The notes below the pieces were generated by a model, which had not been told where the DNA came from, ran no database searches, and saw nothing but the letters and a program-made list of their open reading frames with translations. This document shows positions 1-6,130 of a DNA stretch of 8,777 bases, in pieces. Every line of letters begins with the position of its first letter. The first letter of the stretch is position 1. Location: assembly GCA_003531345.1 (NCBI GenBank), contig DQGZ01000053.1:1-8777 (forward strand), read 5' to 3'. The DNA is from Alphaproteobacteria bacterium (GTDB lineage Bacteria > Pseudomonadota > Alphaproteobacteria > Rickettsiales > UBA8987). Both the position numbers and the translations under genes were made by a program.

Positions 1-729
1 TATCTGTTTGGAATTATTTTTGGGTATATTCTCTGCAATTACCTGAACAACAACCATTCTACAAAAAAAATAAATGAAAAGGCAATAGAAAATCTGCCAC
101 TATGGGTAATACTTTCAATAATTTTGGGCGGGCGCATTGGTTATGTATTATTTTATAATTTTGAATATTACCTCAACAACCCTGCGGAGATATTACAGGT
201 ATGGCAAGGGGGTATGGCGTTTCATGGCGGGGTTATTGGTGTTATTATTGGTATATTCGTCTTTTCCAAGATGTACCGTGAAAAATTTTTACAGGTAACA
301 GACCTCATTGCGGTAGTATGCCCAATCGGGCTATTTTTAGGAAGATGCGCCAATTTTATAAACATGGAGCTGGTAGGCAGGAAATGCGAATATTATCAAT
401 GGTGCGTAATTTACCCCAATGAAAATTTTGCCAGATACCCAAGCCAGATATTTGAAGCAGCGACAGAAGGCGTATTATTATTATTGATAATGCTTGTGCT
501 GGCAATAAAGTTTAAGATACTCAACCGAACTGGATATGCCTCAGCAATTTTTCTGATGTTATATGCTGTATTCAGGTTTGCCTGTGAATTCTTCAGAGAA
601 CCAGATGTACAGCTAGGCTTCATAATTGAAGAAATAACCATGGGGCAAGTACTTTCAGTATTTATGTTCACTATAGGGCTGGCGGTTTATTTTGTCAGCG
701 CCAAACTTCTTAAACAGAATAAAATTTAG
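1..729 (+). CDS. lgt: Prolipoprotein diacylglyceryl transferase, 5'-truncated by the window edge
   Basis: The reading frame is open from base 1, so the start lies outside the window; 242 residues remain. Lgt is an inner-membrane enzyme that moves diacylglycerol from phosphatidylglycerol to the lipobox cysteine of prolipoproteins, the first step of lipoprotein maturation. The fragment shows GGRIGYVLFY near residue 43, the MAFHGG segment with the conserved His at about residue 75, the family signature GRCANFINMELVGR starting near residue 114, and FFREPD near residue 197, followed by a final hydrophobic segment. Several hydrophobic helices alternate with these loops, as expected for a polytopic protein. 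Only the first membrane segment or so is missing. An internal TTG at 124 is not the start, because homologous sequence continues upstream of it. The stop lies 20 bp before argS, so the two are probably co-transcribed. Family assignment is firm. Confidence 0.95.
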   Translation, partial: YLFGIIFGYILCNYLNNNHSTKKINEKAIENLPLWVILSIILGGRIGYVLFYNFEYYLNNPAEILQVWQGGMAFHGGVIGVIIGIFVFSKMYREKFLQVTDLIAVVCPIGLFLGRCANFINMELVGRKCEYYQWCVIYPNENFARYPSQIFEAATEGVLLLLIMLVLAIKFKILNRTGYASAIFLMLYAVFRFACEFFREPDVQLGFIIEEITMGQVLSVFMFTIGLAVYFVSAKLLKQNKI

Positions 730-735
730 AGTAAT

Positions 736-740
736 AAGGA
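736..740 (+). promoter_or_regulatory. Ribosome binding site of argS
   Basis: AAGGA lies 9 nt before the ATG at 750, in the 20-bp gap after lgt. It is a good Shine-Dalgarno match and fixes the argS start. Several other genes in the window have no such site. Confidence 0.7.
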
Positions 741-749
741 TAATAAAAT

Positions 750-2498
750 ATGAATATTTTTGAAATAATAAATTCACAAATAAAGGAAATATGCAGAATG
801 CAGTTTTCACTGGACAATAACCCCGCACTTGAAAATGTTGTCTGTGAGCCACCAAAAGATGACTCTCATGGTGATATTGCTTCAAATGCAGCAATGGTTC
901 TGGCGAAAGCAGTTGGTAAAAAACCCATGGAAATAGCAGAGATAATTAAAGGTGCGTTGATGAAATCGTCATTGCGAGGAGGTAAAGCTGACGAAGCAGC
1001 TACTTTCACCAAAATTGAAATTGCTGGTGCTGGCTTTATAAACATTTCACTGGATAGAAGTTTTTATATCAAGGTTCTGGACTTTGCTTTTTATAACTCT
1101 GGTAATTTCGGAAAAAGCAACCTTGGCAAAGGGCAGAAGATTAATATTGAATATGTTTCGGCCAACCCTACTGGTCCTATGCACATCGGCCATGCACGTA
1201 ATAGCTGCATTGGCGATGCCCTTGCCAACCTGCTTCAATTTGCAGATTATGATGTTACCAAGGAATATTACATAAATGACGCTGGCACACAAATTGAGGT
1301 TCTGGCGAAGTCTGCCTTCCTGCGTTATAAAGAGGCATTAGGCATTGATATAGGCACCATACCAGAGGGGCTTTACCCAGGTGAATATCTGGCGGATATT
1401 GGCAAGGCATTTGCAAAGATACATGGTGATAAATTTAAAAATGATGAGCAATACCCACAAGAGATAAAAGACTTCACCATAAGCTCAAACATGGAGATGA
1501 TAAAGGAAGACCTCGCACTTCTGGGGGTTCACCATGATGTTTTCACTTCCGAAAAATCCCTACATGAAAAAGGGTTGATTCAAAACTGTATTAACTTCCT
1601 TCAGGAAAAAGGGTTACTTTATCGCGGTATACTGGAAGCACCAAAAGGTAAAGCACCAGAAGACTGGGAAGAGCGTGAGCAGTTATTGTTCAAGTCAAAA
1701 GAATTCGGTGACGACACCGACAGACCCCTGCAAAAATCAGATGGAAGCTATACTTATTTCACTGGCGATATTGCCTACCACTACGACAAATATATTCGTG
1801 GCTTTAACAAAATGGCAATAGTTCTGGGGGCGGATCATGGTGGCTATGTAAAACGCCTTAAAGCTGTTGTAAAAGCGCTTTCAAATAATAACGCCTCTAT
1901 TGAGGTTCTGGTTTCACAATTGGTAAAACTGGTTGAAGACGGCGTAGAAGTTAAAATGTCAAAACGCTCTGGAAAATTCATCACGCTGCGGGAGGTAATA
2001 GATACTGTTGGTAAAGATGTGCTGCGCTTTATAATGTTAACCAGAAAAGCTGACCAAACAATTGACTTTGACCTAAAAAAAGCACTGGAAAGCAGCAAAG
2101 ATAACCCAGTGTTCTATGTGCAATATGCCCACGCCAGAATATGCAACGCTATAAAGGCTGCAAAAGAAAAGGAAAATATAACCCTGCCAGAAAATCCTGA
2201 TTTCAATATGCTAAACCACAGGCAGGAGTTAAAACTTATCAGAAAAATATGTGAATTTCCAAGGATAGTTGAATCTTCCGCGAGACATTTTGAACCACAC
2301 AGAATAACTTTCTACCTTTATGATCTTGCATCGGAATTCCATTCACTTTGGAATTTAGGCAGGGAGGAAGGAGTAAGATTTATTGATAGCCAAAATATAG
2401 AATTATCACAAAGCAGGCTTTCATTATTAAGCATTACAAAAAATGTAATCGCACTTGGGCTAAAAATTCTAGGGGTTGAACCTGTAGAAAAAATGTAG
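750..2498 (+). CDS. argS: Arginyl-tRNA synthetase
   Basis: ArgS is a cytoplasmic class I aminoacyl-tRNA synthetase that charges tRNA-Arg with arginine using ATP. At 582 residues it has the usual length. The N-terminal Add-1 domain that contacts the tRNA D-loop ends in IEIAGAGFIN (about residues 90-99). The catalytic core follows, with NPTGPMHIGHARN (HIGH at residues 145-148) and VKMSKRSGKF (KMSK at 402-405). The C-terminal DALR-type anticodon-binding domain begins around FYVQYAHAR and runs to the end. The start at 750 has an AAGGA site and sits 20 bp after lgt. Oddity: residues about 73-84 (SSLRGGKADEAA) look like a translated palindromic repeat inserted in frame into the Add-1 domain, and the linker is about 10 residues longer than in Rickettsia ArgS as I remember it. 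All catalytic motifs are intact, so the enzyme should be active. Confidence 0.97.
   Translation: MNIFEIINSQIKEICRMQFSLDNNPALENVVCEPPKDDSHGDIASNAAMVLAKAVGKKPMEIAEIIKGALMKSSLRGGKADEAATFTKIEIAGAGFINISLDRSFYIKVLDFAFYNSGNFGKSNLGKGQKINIEYVSANPTGPMHIGHARNSCIGDALANLLQFADYDVTKEYYINDAGTQIEVLAKSAFLRYKEALGIDIGTIPEGLYPGEYLADIGKAFAKIHGDKFKNDEQYPQEIKDFTISSNMEMIKEDLALLGVHHDVFTSEKSLHEKGLIQNCINFLQEKGLLYRGILEAPKGKAPEDWEEREQLLFKSKEFGDDTDRPLQKSDGSYTYFTGDIAYHYDKYIRGFNKMAIVLGADHGGYVKRLKAVVKALSNNNASIEVLVSQLVKLVEDGVEVKMSKRSGKFITLREVIDTVGKDVLRFIMLTRKADQTIDFDLKKALESSKDNPVFYVQYAHARICNAIKAAKEKENITLPENPDFNMLNHRQELKLIRKICEFPRIVESSARHFEPHRITFYLYDLASEFHSLWNLGREEGVRFIDSQNIELSQSRLSLLSITKNVIALGLKILGVEPVEKM
966..1001 (+). repeat. 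Palindromic-repeat-like insertion inside argS
   Basis: Bases 967-1000 begin CGTCATTGCGAGGAGG and end TGACGAAGCAGC. This resembles the widespread bacterial dispersed palindromic repeat of the form CGTCATTGCGAGGAG...CGACGAAGCAATC, which occurs in many genomes and, in Rickettsia, as coding palindromic elements. The outer inverted arms (ATTGC against GCAAT) are degraded here to ATTGC/GCAGC. It is in frame and adds no stop. No second copy was seen in this window, so the dispersed nature is inferred from recall of the family, not shown here. Confidence 0.6.
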
Positions 2499-2554
2499 TA
2501 ATCAACAAAGAATAAGAGAATATAAAAATTAAGTCTGGATAAATAATTTCAACC

Positions 2555-2592
2555 ATTCTTAAACTCTAATATTCTTAAACTTCAATATTCTA
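2555..2592 (+). repeat. 16-bp tandem repeat, about 2.4 copies, before the SPOR gene
   Basis: ATTCTTAAACTCTAAT (2555-2570) is followed directly by ATTCTTAAACTTCAAT (2571-2586), a 14/16 match, and then a partial copy ATTCTA (2587-2592). The array ends 4 bp before the ATG at 2597 and occupies the place where a Shine-Dalgarno site would be. The rest of the argS-SPOR gap (2499-2554) is AT-rich with nothing else I can name. Confidence 0.8.
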
Positions 2593-2596
2593 ACAG

Positions 2597-3469
2597 ATGA
2601 AACGACAAGAAAGCCTACAGTCACAAAGCCTTATACTGCCAGTTTTTGCAGCGGTATCGGTTGTTATATTCATTGCGCTTTGCTGGTATGCCTATAATAA
2701 TTTTATCGCTGGCACGAAAAGTGGAAGTGCGGTCTACATTAAAGCTGATAACTCACCTTTTAAAGTTAAGCCTTCCGAACCAGGCGGAATGAAAATAGCT
2801 CACAAAGATAAGCAGATATTTAATACCATAACTGGTGAAAATGAAGACCTTAAAACAGGCATTAAAGTAATCAATGAGGAAAGCCCCATCTCCAAGGAGA
2901 AAATTATTTCACAGGCAACTTCAAACAATTCAAAAAGCATCATTGACGAAACTGGCAAAGAAGCGGAGATATTACTGAAAAACGCAAAAACAAAAGAGTT
3001 GCACCCTAAAGATGCCTCCGAAGGCGATATTATACTGGCACAGAAAAATGGTGATATTGAAAAATTAAAAGAAATGAAACCACTGGGAAAAGCTTCTGAG
3101 AAAAGCACTGCTAAAGAAAAACCAGTTGTAGAAACAAGCAAAAATGAAAGCGGTGAAAACAAAACAAAAATAGTTTTCAGCACCCCGAAATCAGCTGTTA
3201 AACCTGCGGCAAGCACTGGGGCATCTGGCGCATTCTATGTGCAGATAGGGGCTTATGCCTCCAACACAGAAGCGCAAAACGCATGGACAACACATGTAAA
3301 AAAACTTGGCACACTGGTTTCAGGTTCAACAAAAAGGATAACAACCGCAGTAGTAAATGGAAAAACCTTCTACAGGCTTTCTTTTGGCGCATTCAAAAGC
3401 AGGGCGGAAGCAACTGCAAAATGCGCTCAGCTTAAAGCAAAAAATGTAAGCTGCCTCGTTCAGAATTAA
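2597..3469 (+). CDS. SPOR-domain membrane protein
   Basis: This 290-residue protein is built like FtsN/DedD-type division proteins. It has a short cytoplasmic N-terminus, one membrane segment at about residues 12-37 (LILPVFAAVSVVIFIALCWY), a long Lys/Glu/Ser/Thr-rich periplasmic linker (about 40-210), and a C-terminal SPOR domain at about 212-290. The SPOR domain shows the two half-repeats YVQIGAYAS and YRLSFGAFKSRAEA. SPOR domains bind glycan strands lacking stem peptides and bring proteins to the septum; a role in division is inferred from the family. In alphaproteobacteria a SPOR gene commonly follows argS, as here (98 bp downstream). No Shine-Dalgarno is visible before the ATG at 2597, and a tandem repeat occupies that position. 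The linker is low in complexity, so only the ends are informative. The stop is 11 bp before the next gene, suggesting one transcript. Confidence 0.88.
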   Translation: MKRQESLQSQSLILPVFAAVSVVIFIALCWYAYNNFIAGTKSGSAVYIKADNSPFKVKPSEPGGMKIAHKDKQIFNTITGENEDLKTGIKVINEESPISKEKIISQATSNNSKSIIDETGKEAEILLKNAKTKELHPKDASEGDIILAQKNGDIEKLKEMKPLGKASEKSTAKEKPVVETSKNESGENKTKIVFSTPKSAVKPAASTGASGAFYVQIGAYASNTEAQNAWTTHVKKLGTLVSGSTKRITTAVVNGKTFYRLSFGAFKSRAEATAKCAQLKAKNVSCLVQN

Positions 3470-3480
3470 TTATACTCGTT

Positions 3481-4035
3481 ATGAAAAAAATATTATTAAT
3501 AATTGCATTATGGTTATTTGCAGCGCCAGTTTTCGCAGCTGATGAGTTTAGTGTTACCAGCAAAACATTTCAGCATGGCAAAACTCTACCTAAAAAAATG
3601 GAATATAATGGGTTTGGCTGCAATGGCGGTAATATTTCTCCGCAAATAGGCTGGAAAAATGCCCCTGAAGGTACGAAATCATTCGCTATCACCATACATG
3701 ACCCCGATGCGCCAACTACTTCAGGCTGGTGGCACTGGCTGGTTTATAATATACCTGCTGGCGAGGATTCAATTGAAGAAGGCGCAAGCCAAACAGGCAA
3801 GAATAATTTGCCGCAAGGTGCGCTGGAAGCCTTTACTGACTATGGCACTACAGGCTTTGGCGGCGCCTGCCCACCTGCGGGGCATATTGAGCATAGATAT
3901 AACCTGACAGTTTATGCCCTGAGGGTTGAAAAACTGGAGCTTGACCCCAAAACCACAACTGGCGCAAAACTTACCTACATGCTTAATGCAAACTCCCTTG
4001 CCAAGACTGAAATTCAGGGGCTTTACAAAAGATAA
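3481..4035 (+). CDS. Secreted YbhB/YbcL-family (PEBP-like) protein
   Basis: The 184-residue product begins with a Sec signal peptide (MKKILLIIALWLFAAPVFAA), with cleavage likely near residue 19-20. The mature part is one phosphatidylethanolamine-binding-protein fold. It has NISPQIGWKNAPEGTKSFAI (about 51-70), the ligand-pocket motif DPDAP at 74-78, WWHWLVYNIP (83-92), and GGACPPAGH at 127-135 followed by RYNLTVYAL. These match bacterial YbhB/YbcL proteins, annotated as Raf-kinase-inhibitor-like by homology; their bacterial substrate is not settled, so no function is assigned. The export signal places it in the periplasm or outside, whereas E. coli YbhB is cytoplasmic and YbcL is exported. The start is 11 bp after the SPOR stop with no clear Shine-Dalgarno, so translation may depend on coupling. 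Confidence 0.93.
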   Translation: MKKILLIIALWLFAAPVFAADEFSVTSKTFQHGKTLPKKMEYNGFGCNGGNISPQIGWKNAPEGTKSFAITIHDPDAPTTSGWWHWLVYNIPAGEDSIEEGASQTGKNNLPQGALEAFTDYGTTGFGGACPPAGHIEHRYNLTVYALRVEKLELDPKTTTGAKLTYMLNANSLAKTEIQGLYKR

Positions 4036-4093
4036 GTCTAGCTCTACACCCCTGCCCCACAGCACAAATAATACCCTAACCCGCTTGCCGCCC
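4036..4093 (+). terminator. C-rich, G-poor segment, possible Rho-dependent terminator
   Basis: Directly after the PEBP-like gene, these 58 bases contain 27 C and 7 G by hand count, in an otherwise AT-rich region. Such C-over-G stretches in the transcript are typical of Rho loading sites. No convincing hairpin-plus-T-run terminator was seen here. The call is an inference from composition. Confidence 0.35.
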
Positions 4094-4100
4094 ATAGTTT

Positions 4101-4116
4101 TCTGGCACTCTGGCAG
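4101..4116 (+). repeat. Short tandem duplication
   Basis: TCTGGCAC is followed at once by TCTGGCAG, a 7/8 match. It lies between the C-rich segment and the argB promoter region. No function can be read from it. Confidence 0.5.
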
Positions 4117-4135
4117 CATAAATTTGCCTTTTTAT

Positions 4136-4167
4136 TAAGTTTTTCGTTGTCCGTTCTAAGTTTTTCG
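4136..4167 (+). promoter_or_regulatory. Paired direct repeats upstream of argB
   Basis: TAAGTTTTTCG occurs at 4136-4146 and identically at 4157-4167, with starts 21 bp apart, or two helical turns. The second copy covers the expected -35 area of the argB promoter. This is the geometry of tandem binding sites for one regulator. Which regulator cannot be told from the window. Confidence 0.5.
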
Positions 4168-4181
4168 CTATGAAGGCTGTA

Positions 4182-4187
4182 TATACT
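4182..4187 (+). promoter_or_regulatory. Candidate -10 element of the argB promoter
   Basis: TATACT matches 5 of 6 consensus bases and would start transcription near 4194, about 16 nt before the argB ATG. No good -35 hexamer stands at the right distance; the T-rich repeat TAAGTTTTTCG covers that place. This could mean activator dependence, or that the element is not used. Confidence 0.4.
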
Positions 4188-4209
4188 AGTAACTAAATCA
4201 AAACTGGAA

Positions 4210-5118
4210 ATGGACAAAAAGCCAATTTTAAACGAAGACATCACCAAACTACTTGAGAAGTCACGCATACTCTCTGAGGCATTGCCGTATATGAAGAAAT
4301 TCAACGGCGAAACCTTTGTTATCAAATTTGGTGGCGCTGCAATGGGTGATGAAGAGCTGGCAAAGAACTTCGCACGGGACGTGGTGTTGCTTAAACAGGT
4401 TGGCATCAACCCGATAGTTGTTCATGGCGGTGGCCCGCAGATAGGTCAAATGCTTGAAAGGCTTAAAATAAAGTCAGAATTTGTTGATGGCTTACGAGTA
4501 ACTGACAAGGAAACCGTTGAGATAGTTGAGATGGTGCTTTGTGGCAGAATAAATAAATGGATAGTGCAGAACATAATTGAAGCTGGTGGAACTGCTATCG
4601 GTCTAAGCGGTAAAGACGCAGGGCTTATTAAGGCAAAGCGTATCAGAAAAACTAAAAAAGACCCTGACTCTAACATTGAAAAAATATTAGACCTTGGCTT
4701 TGTAGGCGAACCTACTTACATAAACCCTGATATTTTTGTAGCTCTTGAGGAAACTGACATCATACCTGTTATTGCACCAATTGGCGTAGGTGAAGACGGC
4801 GAAACCTATAATATCAACGCTGACACTGCCGCTGGTGCAATAGCTGCCTCCTTGGTTGCACAAAAACTTATAATGCTTACAGATGTTGCAGGCGTTCTTG
4901 ATAAGGACAAAAAACTGATAAGCAAAATTAACCAGCCTAAAGTTAAAAAAATGATAGCAGATGGCACTATCAGCGGCGGAATGATACCTAAGGCTGAAAC
5001 CTGTATGAAAGCGCTCAATAGCAATGTTGAGGCAGCGCATATATTAAATGGCAAAATTCCGCATGTATTGTTACTGGAGATATTCACGGAGCATGGCAGC
5101 GGAACAATGATGGTGTAG
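4210..5118 (+). CDS. argB: Acetylglutamate kinase
   Basis: ArgB phosphorylates N-acetyl-L-glutamate with ATP, the second step of arginine synthesis, in the cytoplasm. The 302 residues show the amino-acid-kinase fold: VIKFGGAAM with the phosphate-contacting Lys39, HGGGPQIG (72-79), FVDGLRVTD (91-99), GLSGKD (131-136), the acceptor-site NINADTAAG (201-209), LTDVAGVL (223-230), and GGMIPKAE with Lys261. The roughly 30-residue extension before the first strand (EDITKLLEKSRILSEALPY) matches the N-terminal helix found in hexameric, arginine-inhibited kinases, so feedback inhibition by arginine is inferred. The usual GGHAM reads GGAAM here. The ATG at 4210 has only a weak GGAA close upstream. No other arginine biosynthesis gene is in the window, and the gene seems to have its own promoter. 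Confidence 0.97.
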   Translation: MDKKPILNEDITKLLEKSRILSEALPYMKKFNGETFVIKFGGAAMGDEELAKNFARDVVLLKQVGINPIVVHGGGPQIGQMLERLKIKSEFVDGLRVTDKETVEIVEMVLCGRINKWIVQNIIEAGGTAIGLSGKDAGLIKAKRIRKTKKDPDSNIEKILDLGFVGEPTYINPDIFVALEETDIIPVIAPIGVGEDGETYNINADTAAGAIAASLVAQKLIMLTDVAGVLDKDKKLISKINQPKVKKMIADGTISGGMIPKAETCMKALNSNVEAAHILNGKIPHVLLLEIFTEHGSGTMMV

Positions 5119-5178
5119 ATATAGGCTGCTGGAGATTGGGCGCTATAAATTTTTAAGCTTTTACACCATATATATCAA

Positions 5179-5232
5179 TTGGTTAATAAAATAGTTAAAA
5201 TTTAATATAATTCTTAATCATTTATTAACCAA
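5179..5232 (+). repeat. Perfect 12-bp inverted repeat with a 30-nt spacer
   Basis: TTGGTTAATAAA (5179-5190) and TTTATTAACCAA (5221-5232) are exact reverse complements. The right arm falls at the expected -35 position of the candidate promoter whose -10 is TATAAG at 5243-5248. That suggests a looping or paired operator, although the ends of a small degenerate mobile element are also possible. The arms are too AT-rich and too far apart to be a typical terminator. Confidence 0.65.
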
Positions 5233-5242
5233 AAGGTAGTAT

Positions 5243-5248
5243 TATAAG
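5243..5248 (+). promoter_or_regulatory. Candidate -10 element for the 97-codon gene
   Basis: TATAAG matches 5 of 6 bases; TATTAT at 5240-5245 overlaps it. Transcription would begin about 14 nt before the ATG at 5269. No good -35 hexamer is seen, and the right arm of the inverted repeat sits there. Confidence 0.35.
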
Positions 5249-5268
5249 TTTACAATTCAGATTTAATT

Positions 5269-5562
5269 ATGCCAACACCAGAGCAAAAACAAACATATGA
5301 AAGCATCATGAAATATTTTGATGTTGCTGAAAATGTTGTTAATGTTGTTGAGGAACTGGGGGAAGATGCTGCACCCTTCGTTCCATTTGTTGATGGCTTA
5401 TTATTAAAGATAGAAGAAAATGCTGAGATAATTGCCGAAAACTTTATTAAGTACACAAAAAGCGGCAATGTGCTTTCTGGCGTTGAAAAACTAAAGATAG
5501 AAAAAGCACAGAAAAATATAAATGATGCAATTGCAGAATTTATGAAGTTAGAAAAACTATAA
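5269..5562 (+). CDS. Hypothetical 97-residue helical protein
   Basis: I do not recognise this protein. Its 97 residues look almost wholly alpha-helical and acidic in the first half, with a hydrophobic patch APFVPFVDGLLLKI (about 38-51) that is too broken by charge to be a sure membrane segment, and a Lys/Glu-rich C-terminal helix (about 74-97). There is no signal peptide and no catalytic motif. Start choice: the first ATG after an upstream stop, with no Shine-Dalgarno but only a short leader expected from the -10 at 5243. It is followed 15 bp later by the 52-codon gene, which has a strong ribosome site, so the two probably form an operon facing the convergent XRE gene. A phage or plasmid remnant is possible, but nothing in the sequence proves it. 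Confidence 0.65.
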   Translation: MPTPEQKQTYESIMKYFDVAENVVNVVEELGEDAAPFVPFVDGLLLKIEENAEIIAENFIKYTKSGNVLSGVEKLKIEKAQKNINDAIAEFMKLEKL

Positions 5563-5565
5563 CCT

Positions 5566-5572
5566 AAGGGGG
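5566..5572 (+). promoter_or_regulatory. Strong ribosome binding site of the 52-codon gene
   Basis: AAGGGGG ends 5 nt before the ATG at 5578. It is the strongest Shine-Dalgarno match in the window and is the main support for this short gene being real. Confidence 0.7.
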
Positions 5573-5577
5573 ATAAA

Positions 5578-5736
5578 ATGCCAGATTTTGGAAATTTGAC
5601 TGGAGAAAATTATAAAGCAGCAAGTGAAATTGCAAGGGCTGCGAAAGGATTTAGAGGAGTTCAAGAAGCGCTTCGTGGACAATTATACGATGCTGCACAT
5701 GAACGTGGCGAAGTTGCTGGCAGAAGTGTTGTTTAA
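5578..5736 (+). CDS. Hypothetical 52-residue protein
   Basis: The small reading frame MPDFGNLTGENYKAAS... ends in GRSVV. It is short but supported by a strong AAGGGGG site and by its place 15 bp after the 97-codon gene. The product is hydrophilic, rich in Ala, Gly, Arg and Glu, and probably helical (AASEIARAAKGF, VQEALRGQLYDAAHERGE). It has no signal peptide, membrane segment or motif that I recognise. Its TAA at 5734-5736 interlocks with the stop of the convergent XRE gene, sharing TTAA. An antitoxin-like, phage-derived or regulatory small protein are all possible; none is demonstrated. It could also be the surviving 5' part of a longer gene cut off at this junction. Confidence 0.6.
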   Translation: MPDFGNLTGENYKAASEIARAAKGFRGVQEALRGQLYDAAHERGEVAGRSVV

Positions 5737-6119
5737 CTTGCCATTTTCTTTATTATATCCAGAACTTTTTTGCGAGTATCAATATCTTTTATCTTATAAT
5801 ATTCACGCAGCAACGCTATAGATTCCTTTGATGTCATGATATCTGGCTTTAACGAATTTTTTTGTTCACTTTCTGCGAGCCTAAGTTTTTTAGTTTTCTT
5901 TCCTTCTTCAATACCTTTAAAAAACTCCTCTACCTCTACACCTAAAATTTTTGCAAAGTCAAAAAGCCTGTCTGCACTTATGCGGTTAATGCCCTTCTCA
6001 TATTTCTGCACCTGCTGAAAACTAACACCAGTTTTTTCTGCAAGCTCAGTTTGGCTAACGCCTAGAGCCATTCGCAAAGTGCGAAGCTTTCCGCCTATTA
6101 TTTCACTTCTTATCGCCAA
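5733..6119 (-). CDS. XRE-family transcriptional regulator (alphaproteobacterial PraR-like type)
   Basis: This 128-residue DNA-binding protein has a Cro/C1 helix-turn-helix at about residues 10-66: GKLRTLRMALGVSQTELAEKT, then the recognition helix in VSFQQVQKYEKG and the stabilising part NRISADRLFDFAKILGVEVEEFF. A charged linker (about 70-98) and a C-terminal helical segment ALLREYYKIKDIDTRKKVLDIIKKMA follow. That two-part layout is common in one family of alphaproteobacterial regulators, such as PraR-like proteins, whose targets differ between species. The start is TTG at 6119: an in-frame stop lies just upstream (6123-6125), no ATG fits, and AGGT stands 5 nt before. It converges on the 52-codon gene with overlapping stops. 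A bulged inverted repeat in its upstream region (6131-6182) may be its own operator. It may be a host regulator or the repressor of the small convergent cassette. Confidence 0.88.
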   Translation of the reverse strand: MAIRSEIIGGKLRTLRMALGVSQTELAEKTGVSFQQVQKYEKGINRISADRLFDFAKILGVEVEEFFKGIEEGKKTKKLRLAESEQKNSLKPDIMTSKESIALLREYYKIKDIDTRKKVLDIIKKMAS

Positions 6120-6130
6120 ATTTTACCTAC

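Larger units (their letters stand above)
5119..5268. other. Intergenic region between argB and the 97-codon gene
   Basis: This is AT-rich. It contains a perfect 12-bp inverted repeat and a weak promoter for the downstream gene. No clear argB terminator hairpin was found; AAGCTTTT near 5155 has no useful stem. Confidence 0.5.

Noticed and set aside
2800..3216. A 138-codon minus-strand frame within the SPOR gene
   Set aside because: It is antisense to the low-complexity linker; its Ser/Phe-rich product is what the reverse of Lys/Glu/Ala codons gives, and it has no ribosome site.
4081..4133. Intrinsic terminator with stem GCTtGCC / GGCAGC and a later T run
   Set aside because: The stem is bulged, the loop is over 20 nt and the T run begins about 12 nt after the stem, so it is unlikely to work as a hairpin terminator.
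5624..5821. A 65-codon plus-strand frame overlapping the 52-codon gene and the 3' end of the XRE gene
   Set aside because: It runs antisense through the convincing XRE gene and lacks a good ribosome site, whereas the 52-codon frame has a strong one.
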